Source: Methanobacteriota archaeon
Lineage (GTDB): Archaea > Halobacteriota > Bog-38 > Methanoflorentales > Methanoflorentaceae
Assembly: GCA_003170935.1 (NCBI GenBank)
Contig: PMYA01000129.1
Coordinates: 1 to 11,657, forward strand
Reading direction: 5' to 3'
Length of the DNA stretch: 11,657 bases
Both the position numbers and the translations under genes were made by a program. This document shows positions 7,186-11,657 of this stretch, piece by piece; positions within the stretch are counted from its first letter, which is position 1; the number at the start of each line of letters is the position of its first letter. The notes beneath the pieces were generated by a model. It did not search any database, was not told the origin of the DNA, and saw only the letters and a list, made by a program, of their open reading frames with translations.

Positions 7186-8108
7186 GGAGCGGTCGTTTTA
7201 TAGCGGTTATCGATCGATGGGCACTCGTGTCGAATAGGACATGCGAAACACTCGGGAGCGGTTGCATGACAGAACTCGAAGCCGTGCTGGATAAGTAGTA
7301 AGTGACTTCTGCCTGGATGAGGAAGCTCCGTTTCAAGCACCTCTTTAGCGATATTCTTTGACCTATCGCTCCCATGGATCTCCTTAGCATTGATGTCAAG
7401 ACCACGCCGCGATGCGCCGCGCTCGATGAATCCGAGTCTGCGGGCAACTCGTTCCACGTGCGTGTCTATCGGGACGACTTCGTGTCCTCCAGCGTAGAGC
7501 AGGACGCAATCAGCGGTTTTTGGACCGACTCCGGGTAGCGTGACGAGACGCTTCCGAGCAAGATCTGGGGGATCGTAAACCCACGACAAGTCACCTTCCC
7601 ATCGGCGCATGACCTCGCGCGCTATGGAAACGATGTAATCTGCCTTGCGGTGTGGGCCACATCGGTACAGTATAGGCACGATGTCGTGAGGATTTATAAC
7701 GCTCAATGTCTCTGGCGTGATCGTTCCGAACTGCCGGACGAGCTCATAAAAAGCCGCCCGAGCGCGCTCGGCGGTCTTGTTCTGGGTAAGGACAGTGAGG
7801 ATGAGGCACCGAAAGGGATCCTGCCTCGTCATAAAATATAATCCCGGAAAGAAGTCTCTAAGCTTGCGTATGTATGGATCACGACTGCGCAGCTCGAGAA
7901 GCGGTGTCCACCGCATCTCATCAGGCTGCACGCCCTCCATATCGAGGTGTGACGACAGCGAACCCTGTACGGGATAGGGGCTGATTTGCTGCGTGACGCT
8001 ATCAATCGTTCGCAAATAGCTATCTGAGTTGCAGATCCACTCAAGAGCTGGAATCTGAATTGTCATGGTACGTCCAAGGTCGATTGGCGGCTTCATCGTA
8101 AATCGCAC
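7182..8108 (-). CDS. HhH-GPD DNA glycosylase, endonuclease III-like, with 4Fe-4S cluster and long N-terminal region
   Basis: This base-excision repair enzyme removes damaged bases and may nick the backbone. With the GTG start at 8108 it has 308 residues. The helix-hairpin-helix L-P-G-V-G-P-K-T-A-D carries the endonuclease III-type catalytic Lys (K197), and the conserved Asp (D215) is in P-I-D-T-H-V-E-R-V. Four cysteines at 280, 287, 290 and 296, spaced C-x6-C-x2-C-x5-C, match the Nth/MutY cluster loop. About 75 residues precede the domain, which opens with D-P-Y-I-R-K-L-R-D-F-F-P-G-L and R-Q-D-P-F-R-C-L, a look closer to OGG1/AlkA proteins than to E. coli Nth (211 residues). The start was chosen because GGTGAGGTG lies seven bases upstream at a fitting distance from a TATA element. 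Longer (GTG 8123) and shorter (ATG 8096, 8066) starts remain possible. Substrate unknown. Confidence 0.88.
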   Translation of the reverse strand: MRFTMKPPIDLGRTMTIQIPALEWICNSDSYLRTIDSVTQQISPYPVQGSLSSHLDMEGVQPDEMRWTPLLELRSRDPYIRKLRDFFPGLYFMTRQDPFRCLILTVLTQNKTAERARAAFYELVRQFGTITPETLSVINPHDIVPILYRCGPHRKADYIVSIAREVMRRWEGDLSWVYDPPDLARKRLVTLPGVGPKTADCVLLYAGGHEVVPIDTHVERVARRLGFIERGASRRGLDINAKEIHGSDRSKNIAKEVLETELPHPGRSHLLLIQHGFEFCHATAPECFACPIRHECPSIDNRYKTTAP

Positions 8109-8115
8109 GCTTGGA

Positions 8116-8124
8116 CACCTCACC
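8116..8124 (-). promoter_or_regulatory. Ribosome binding site deciding the glycosylase start
   Basis: Minus-strand GGTGAGGTG seven bases before GTG 8108. It overlaps the alternative GTG at 8123, which would have no ribosome site of its own. Confidence 0.55.
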
Positions 8125-8153
8125 AGCCGCTCTCGCTAAGGGTTTGCACAAGC

Positions 8154-8164
8154 CTATTTATGAA
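8154..8164 (-). promoter_or_regulatory. TATA-like element of the glycosylase gene
   Basis: Minus-strand TTTCATAAATAG is placed to start transcription near 8131, just ahead of the GGTGAGGTG ribosome site. Confidence 0.5.
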
Positions 8165-8173
8165 AACACATGG

Positions 8174-8182
8174 GTATATATC
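8174..8182 (+). promoter_or_regulatory. TATA box of the Rpa-associated gene unit
   Basis: GTATATATC on the + strand would start transcription near 8204. That leaves about 28 bases before the small ORF at 8233, enough for its GGTGA site, and about 130 bases before the Rpa-associated start at 8334. The element lies some 10 bases from the opposing glycosylase TATA, so the two promoters are back to back. Confidence 0.6.
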
Positions 8183-8232
8183 ATCCGCGCAGACATCTTG
8201 TATTGGAATTGGCTCGTGCCGGTGACACACAC

Positions 8233-8343
8233 ATGGATTTACAGACACTCAAAGCGTTGTTTGCACACGCCGTAAGGACGAAAGATGACACATCTTCTTG
8301 TATCGGATGCATAAAGACTCGACAGGAGGGTCGATGGCACTAG
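8233..8343 (+). CDS. Candidate 36-residue CxxC microprotein or leader peptide before the Rpa-associated gene
   Basis: An ATG with GGTGA seven bases upstream opens a 36-residue frame ending at TAG 8341-8343, ten bases into the downstream Rpa-associated gene. The product begins M-D-L-Q-T-L-K-A-L-F-A-H-A and has a C-x2-C pair (C23, C26), then a basic tail. It is too short to recognise and codon use is uninformative. The case rests on three things: a well-placed TATA box, a matching ribosome site, and a stop that overlaps the next start, as in translational coupling. It could be a real metal-binding microprotein, a regulatory leader peptide, or chance. No family is claimed. Confidence 0.4.
   Translation: MDLQTLKALFAHAVRTKDDTSSCIGCIKTRQEGRWH
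8324..8330 (+). promoter_or_regulatory. Ribosome binding site of the Rpa-associated gene
   Basis: AGGAGGG three bases before ATG 8334 decides this start over the upstream in-frame ATG at 8298, whose 12 extra residues would lack a site. Confidence 0.75.
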
Positions 8344-9299
8344 TGCTCGAACCCGCTTGGCGTATATTCGCTAATGAGTTCAACAAGTCCACGCTTCAGC
8401 TGAAGGAAGAAGGTGGAAGCGGTCCTACTTATATCATATCCCCCACTGGTGCCAAGATTAACCGTTTGTTTGTTGTTGGCGTGCTCACCGAAGTGGAAAA
8501 TGTTCGCGAGAATGAAGACCTTTGGCGAGCACGGGTCGCAGATCCGACGGGGAGCTTCACGGTATATGCGGGAAAATATCAGTCCGAAGGGGCCTCATTT
8601 CTTGCTAATGCCGACGTGCCTCAATTTGTTGCTGTCCTTGGACGAGCACGCCTTTATACGCGCGCGGATACCTCATACACATCTATTTGGTCAAATGAAA
8701 TTAGCAACACGACGGAAACTGTCCGCAACAACTGGGTCATAACTACTGCTGAACGGACGCTTGACAGGTTGGAGGCGCTGAAAATTGCGCAGAATGCAGC
8801 ATTAGAGGGGGAAGCACTTCGAAGCTTTCTCCTTGCCAATAACGTGAATGAACTGCTCGCAGACGGGATTATTCGTGCATGGCCTTCGTATAACGGATCC
8901 GACGTAATGGCCGAAATGCCCCCAATCATCGCATCAGCCATCGATACAGTTGCCGAATCCCACGGGTTTAAGCCTGCAAGCGAGGAGAATCAGGTCGCGC
9001 GCAGCACCGTGACTGAGGGTTCGACGGTGCAAGCGAACGAGAATGCAGACGGACAGACGGTTGAGTTGACGAACGAGCAACAGGCCTCGGCTACAACGGA
9101 TGTGCTTGCGAGGAATAAGGAACGTGTCCTCCTCACTATGAACGAGCTTGACAGCGGCCCAGGCGTACCTTACGACCGCCTAATAGAGATCTTGGAAAGT
9201 CAAGGGCTAGAAGAAGACGACGTTGAAGACGCGGTACAGGAACTGATGGATGAGGGGAAGTGCTACGAACCTAAGCTTGGCATCCTTAAGTTGATTTAG
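8334..9299 (+). CDS. Rpa-associated protein (COG3390), OB-fold plus winged-helix
   Basis: COG3390 proteins are euryarchaeal partners of the single-stranded DNA-binding protein RPA, usually encoded beside it, and are thought to act in DNA replication and repair. The 321-residue product begins with the family-type E-P-A-W-R-I-F-A-N-E-F. It has an OB-fold-like region at about 40-125, including R-L-F-V-V-G-V-L-T-E-V and A-R-V-A-D-P-T-G-S-F-T-V-Y-A-G. A helical part follows (about 140-215), then a low-complexity Ala/Thr/Glu/Gln linker (about 215-258). The end (260-321) is a putative winged helix resembling those of RPA32 and MCM C-termini. ATG 8334 has a strong ribosome site. No RPA gene is found on either side within the window, which is unlike the common arrangement; instead a small CxxC frame overlaps its start. 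Confidence 0.85.
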   Translation: MALVLEPAWRIFANEFNKSTLQLKEEGGSGPTYIISPTGAKINRLFVVGVLTEVENVRENEDLWRARVADPTGSFTVYAGKYQSEGASFLANADVPQFVAVLGRARLYTRADTSYTSIWSNEISNTTETVRNNWVITTAERTLDRLEALKIAQNAALEGEALRSFLLANNVNELLADGIIRAWPSYNGSDVMAEMPPIIASAIDTVAESHGFKPASEENQVARSTVTEGSTVQANENADGQTVELTNEQQASATTDVLARNKERVLLTMNELDSGPGVPYDRLIEILESQGLEEDDVEDAVQELMDEGKCYEPKLGILKLI

Positions 9300-9462
9300 T
9301 CAACGCACCAACCTTTTACTACAGATGCGCGTTGCCTGTCGCCCTTTTAAACAATTTGAAATGCTAAAATGGCCTGCACCCTCGTTTAACTCAAGCCGCA
9401 TATTGCGCTTTTTACGACTAATGAGCTGATGTCGTCGCTTGTCGGCGGTCGTTGTGGTGCGT
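9300..9462. other. Convergent intergenic gap with short T runs
   Basis: The gap lies between the ends of the Rpa-associated gene and the leftward reductase gene. The + strand has T runs at 9313-9316, 9344-9347 and 9409-9413 that could end the rightward transcript; the minus strand has weaker ones. No gene, RNA or repeat is supported here. Confidence 0.4.
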
Positions 9463-9825
9463 TCAGTAGCGCTGCCACTTATCAGTGGGGCGCCTTTCTG
9501 GAATATGCTCGGGGACTTTTTTTGTGCCTGTAGCGTACTCCGCGCTTACATACAATCCACAGTAACACGCACCAAATTCGGCAACATCTGGGTCGCAGTA
9601 CACACACGGGCAGATAATATCCTTATCTAATGCCTTGTCGTTTGCTGCCATACGACATGGACAGTTATGGTACCCATAGCGCTCCTTGTTCGTAAGTATC
9701 CCGTCAACCAAAGCGTTTACAAATTCTTTGTCGGGGTTTAAGAAACGTCCCATGCGTGGCGCTGCCTTCGTTATCGCTGCGAGATATTGTTCGCGATCCA
9801 TGCACGTCTTTATTGCATAACTCAT
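9463..9825 (-). CDS. Ferredoxin-thioredoxin reductase, catalytic (beta) subunit family
   Basis: FTR beta uses electrons from ferredoxin and a 4Fe-4S cluster to reduce a disulfide in thioredoxin. The 120-residue protein shows the full cysteine pattern: C-P-C-R at 55-58, C-P-C at 72-74 and C-Y-C-G-L at 87-91. By comparison with the characterised cyanobacterial enzyme, C55, C72, C74 and C87 would hold the cluster, and C57 with C89 would form the redox-active disulfide. The His between the last two cysteines of the plant and cyanobacterial enzyme is Tyr88 here, a change I believe is common in prokaryotic members. An extra Cys (C77) lies in C-P-C-V-Y-C. No Shine-Dalgarno precedes the ATG; an A/T stretch at about 9853-9859 could act as a TATA for a leaderless message. 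It lies 41 bases after the beta-helix gene, last in a leftward run. No variable subunit or thioredoxin is nearby. Confidence 0.9.
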   Translation of the reverse strand: MSYAIKTCMDREQYLAAITKAAPRMGRFLNPDKEFVNALVDGILTNKERYGYHNCPCRMAANDKALDKDIICPCVYCDPDVAEFGACYCGLYVSAEYATGTKKVPEHIPERRPTDKWQRY

Positions 9826-9866
9826 TCTTTAAACTTGCTTAGAGCGACCGCTTAAATCTCGCCGAA

Positions 9867-10772
9867 CTAAACAAACTTCTTAAACATCATTGCTTGGAGC
9901 TGACCGATCCCAAGGTGCTTCGACAAAAGAGCCATCTCATCTCGATTAACGGCGAACGCCTTCGCAGGCGGTAACGCCTTTGCGCCGCGTGCGTAGATCG
10001 TGCCCCCTCGCTTATTAGCTCCAAGGTATCCTCGAGGCGTGCCGCCAACGACGAGAACGCCCGATTTCATATCGATTCCTGCAAATGCCTCCGCATTTCC
10101 ACGTATGATCACTGTGCCCCCGTTCAGAAGAGCGCCTGAGTTCATGCCTGCATTGCCTGTTACGATAACCGTCCCTCGCTTCATGAGAATACCGGTACTA
10201 AGGTCAACGTCTCCAGCAACGCAGATCTGCGCATCACACGCACAACGTGCGCCAACGGTATCGCGCACGATCGCGTCAGATAAGTGGAGTTGCGTGTTTG
10301 AAAGAACGTTAGGGGGGGCAAGTGTGTCGTCCCCAAGCCCGTTGCAAACCACATCAGTGATCGATCGATATTTCTGATACCCAGTTCGATCAGACGCGAC
10401 TTCAACGACGTTACCGATCGGTGGCTTTACGGCCCCGGCCACGTATATCGCTCCCGAGACCATACTTATTCCCATGCGGGTGTCAACGTCCCCCTCAACT
10501 ATGATGTTACCAACGGGGATTTTGCCTCCACTGCCCGAAAAAAAACGCAAATCAACGCCAAAACTAGAACAAAATCGATGGCCAACGTCTCCAAGAATAA
10601 ATATGTCCTCTTTTCGTTTTAAAGCCTCAATGACGTCGCGATAAGTGTAATTACTCCCCTCTTGATGTGGAATTGGGTCGTCAGGTTTTAACTTAGCGCC
10701 CCGATGCTGCCAGTAAAAATCGTACGTAAAATCTGCAACACAATCAACAGGTTCGCTTAACTCGAGCTGCAT
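9867..10772 (-). CDS. GXGXG right-handed beta-helix protein, FwdC / glutamate synthase domain 3-like
   Basis: This 301-residue protein carries the repeat found in the C subunit of formylmethanofuran dehydrogenase (COG2218) and in the third domain of glutamate synthase (COG0070). Repeats of about 19 residues, of the form V-x-G-[ND]-x-x-x-x-x-G-x-x-M-x-x-G-x, run through about 183-263, with an earlier block at 56-122. A non-repeat segment of about 60 residues separates them. The ending L-S-K-H-L-G-I-G plus F-K-K-F-V resembles FwdC. No other Fwd or Glt subunit is in the window, so this is probably a paralogue, and its role (docking or structural) is unknown. Start: ATG 10772 gives an N-terminus like FwdC proteins and a 25-base gap; a TTG at 10820 would overlap the upstream gene. 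No clear ribosome site precedes either. Confidence 0.8.
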   Translation of the reverse strand: MQLELSEPVDCVADFTYDFYWQHRGAKLKPDDPIPHQEGSNYTYRDVIEALKRKEDIFILGDVGHRFCSSFGVDLRFFSGSGGKIPVGNIIVEGDVDTRMGISMVSGAIYVAGAVKPPIGNVVEVASDRTGYQKYRSITDVVCNGLGDDTLAPPNVLSNTQLHLSDAIVRDTVGARCACDAQICVAGDVDLSTGILMKRGTVIVTGNAGMNSGALLNGGTVIIRGNAEAFAGIDMKSGVLVVGGTPRGYLGANKRGGTIYARGAKALPPAKAFAVNRDEMALLSKHLGIGQLQAMMFKKFV

Positions 10773-10797
10773 TGTTAACACTAAGACGTTTTTACAA

Positions 10798-11295
10798 CTA
10801 TCGAAACGGCTTGCGTTCAATTATCAACGAATTGCCACCGCGAAGCACAACGGCCCCTTTTGCAGCAACAATTTCAAGCCCGTTCAGTCCTGCAGGACCG
10901 CAAAGGACATCCTGTTCGGGATGTGTTCCTCTCTCGATGTCGCAGCGCACGACCGTGCGCTTTCCCACAGACGCTACTACTCGTAGCCGTGACGATGCAG
11001 GATGATCTTTTGGAAGCACAATAAGAGGTGAACCGGCGTCGCGGATAAGAGAGAGCGTGCAGACAATTGCTTTGGTGGTGATGCCATCGTTGCTAAAACC
11101 AGATGCAACAAGAAGATCTTCGGCGCTTATCGCCATAACGATCTCATCTTCAAACGTCTCAATAAAGAGCTGCTGAACGCATCCTGACTTAACTACGCCG
11201 ATCACACCGTCAGTACTGCGTATAAACAAGATCTCGTCAGTGTCGAGCGGCACATGCTTTTCCATGCTACCCACTCTCGTTGATCCGTTATCCAT
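10798..11295 (-). CDS. Hypothetical protein, first large gene of the beta-helix/FTR run
   Basis: I do not recognise this 165-residue protein. It looks soluble and mostly beta: alternating hydrophobic strands such as [18 protein letters not shown] near the N-terminus, then [17 protein letters not shown] and [15 protein letters not shown] near the C-terminus. [15 protein letters not shown] is the segment most likely to be a conserved motif. Three of its four cysteines are scattered; there is no CxxC. The first ATG (11295) lacks a ribosome site. An ATG ten residues later (11265) has GTGGGT just before it and may be the true start. It lies 38 bases after the zinc-ribbon gene and 25 before the beta-helix gene, same strand. 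Confidence 0.7.
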   Translation of the reverse strand: MDNGSTRVGSMEKHVPLDTDEILFIRSTDGVIGVVKSGCVQQLFIETFEDEIVMAISAEDLLVASGFSNDGITTKAIVCTLSLIRDAGSPLIVLPKDHPASSRLRVVASVGKRTVVRCDIERGTHPEQDVLCGPAGLNGLEIVAAKGAVVLRGGNSLIIERKPFR

Positions 11296-11333
11296 GATAA
11301 GAAAAAGGGTTAATTTGGGATCAACACATAAGG

Positions 11334-11492
11334 TTAGTCTTCAAGCTCTGTTATGTCCTCCGATTGGCACGACGGACACATCGGGTTTTTACCGATGCCC
11401 TTGAATTTCGAACCGCACTCGTTACAGGCGTAGTGCTGTGGTTCGAGTCTTTTTATGTCCTCATTTCCAAACGGACCACCGACGGTGCACAT
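11334..11492 (-). CDS. Small zinc-ribbon (rubredoxin-like) protein, 52 residues
   Basis: A complete short gene starts at ATG 11492, eight bases after a clean AAGGAG, and ends at TAA 11334-11336. The 52-residue product has one metal knuckle pair, C23-x2-C26 and C39-x2-C42, within Y-A-C-N-E-C-G-S-K-F-K-G-I-G and P-M-C-P-S-C, with 12 residues between the pairs, plus a lone Cys2. An acidic tail follows. The pattern is that of small archaeal zinc-ribbon or rubredoxin-like domains and would bind one Zn or Fe. Whether it carries electrons, stabilises a partner or binds nucleic acid cannot be read from sequence. It has its own TATA-like element and appears to be the first gene of the leftward run with the unknown, beta-helix and FTR genes. 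Confidence 0.8.
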   Translation of the reverse strand: MCTVGGPFGNEDIKRLEPQHYACNECGSKFKGIGKNPMCPSCQSEDITELED

Positions 11493-11500
11493 GATGAGTT

Positions 11501-11506
11501 CTCCTT
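11501..11506 (-). promoter_or_regulatory. Ribosome binding site of the zinc-ribbon gene
   Basis: AAGGAG on the minus strand, eight bases before ATG 11492. It is the main support that this short frame is translated. Confidence 0.75.
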
Positions 11507-11527
11507 AATGATTTTATGACAGTGACT

Positions 11528-11538
11528 GTGTATAAGGG
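11528..11538 (-). promoter_or_regulatory. TATA-like element of the zinc-ribbon/FTR run
   Basis: Minus-strand CCCTTATACAC lies about 40 bases before the ATG and would start transcription close to the AAGGAG site, giving a leader of about 14 bases. The rest of the right edge (11539-11657) holds no frame that I can support. A TTATATG at 11582-11588 could be a box for a rightward gene beyond the window. Confidence 0.5.
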
Positions 11539-11657
11539 TTTGCTTAGCTGAGCAAGTAGTTTCAGCACGTCTAAGATAAGGTTATATGCAGTTGACGGGA
11601 AAAAAAGGGTACGGTTAGCGTGCGGAATAATCTCATCGCTTAATATTGCTTCTAAAT

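Noticed and set aside
8137..8147. 11-base TAAGGGTTTGC repeated at 11533-11543, both near promoters, considered as a shared operator
   Set aside because: Several 11-base coincidences are expected by chance in a window this long, and the placement relative to the TATA boxes differs.
8298..8333. Upstream ATG start for the Rpa-associated protein
   Set aside because: The family N-terminus begins at the later Met, and AGGAGGG sits directly before ATG 8334.
9439..9630. 63-residue rightward frame across the end of the FTR gene
   Set aside because: Mostly antisense to conserved FTR codons, and no ribosome site or family resemblance.
10000..10377. 125-residue rightward frame opposite the beta-helix gene
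   Set aside because: Pro/Thr/Arg-rich shadow of the repeat-coding strand, with no recognisable domain.
11491..11551. Possible C/D box RNA (ATGATGA at 11491-11497, CTGA near 11548)
   Set aside because: No convincing internal D' and C' boxes, and the box C-like bases coincide with the zinc-ribbon start region.
11590..11657. Partial gene at the right edge
   Set aside because: The TTATATG at 11582 could be a promoter, but all nearby starts meet a stop within a few codons inside the window.
1..11657. CRISPR arrays, insertion sequences, tRNA/rRNA genes, riboswitches
   Set aside because: No regularly spaced repeats, transposase motifs, paired terminal repeats, tRNA-like cloverleaf or known aptamer was seen on reading both strands by eye.

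Overview
The window reads as chromosomal DNA of a euryarchaeon that makes tetrahydromethanopterin, most likely a methanogen or a methane/alkane-oxidising relative (Methanomicrobia/Halobacteriota type). The evidence is an archaeal GTP cyclohydrolase (MptA), an archaeal-lipid geranylgeranyl reductase, Pth2-type peptidyl-tRNA hydrolase, archaeal TruD, an Rpa-associated protein (COG3390), a DUF2284 protein, and a FwdC/GltB3-like beta-helix protein with a ferredoxin-thioredoxin reductase. Promoters look archaeal (TATA boxes about 25 bases before the inferred start) and several genes have clear Shine-Dalgarno sites. I cannot fix the genus from sequence alone. No mobile element, CRISPR array, tRNA or rRNA was seen.

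Layout. 1-1320: a leftward pair, DUF2284 then a GNAT acetyltransferase, reading into a T-rich tract at the left edge that probably ends a rightward unit from outside. 1449-3630: a leftward pair, mptA then a 377-residue coiled-coil protein of unknown function. 3700-4887: leftward geranylgeranyl reductase, apparently leaderless, sharing one TATA element with the divergent rightward operon pth2-truD-DUF192 lipoprotein (4986-7185). This operon meets a leftward HhH-GPD DNA glycosylase tail to tail, with both stop codons inside one CTAG (7182-7185). From the next divergent promoter region a rightward unit carries a possible 36-residue CxxC microprotein whose end overlaps the start of the Rpa-associated gene (8233-9299). 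9463-11540: a leftward four-gene run made of a 52-residue zinc ribbon, an unknown protein, a beta-helix GXGXG protein and ferredoxin-thioredoxin reductase.

Functionally the window mixes housekeeping (tRNA recycling and modification, lipid saturation, base-excision repair, ssDNA-binding accessory, C1 cofactor synthesis) with poorly described redox or metal proteins. The parts most likely to be new are the four-gene run at the right, the coiled-coil partner of mptA, and the small CxxC ORF before the Rpa-associated gene. None is proven to be a system by sequence alone.
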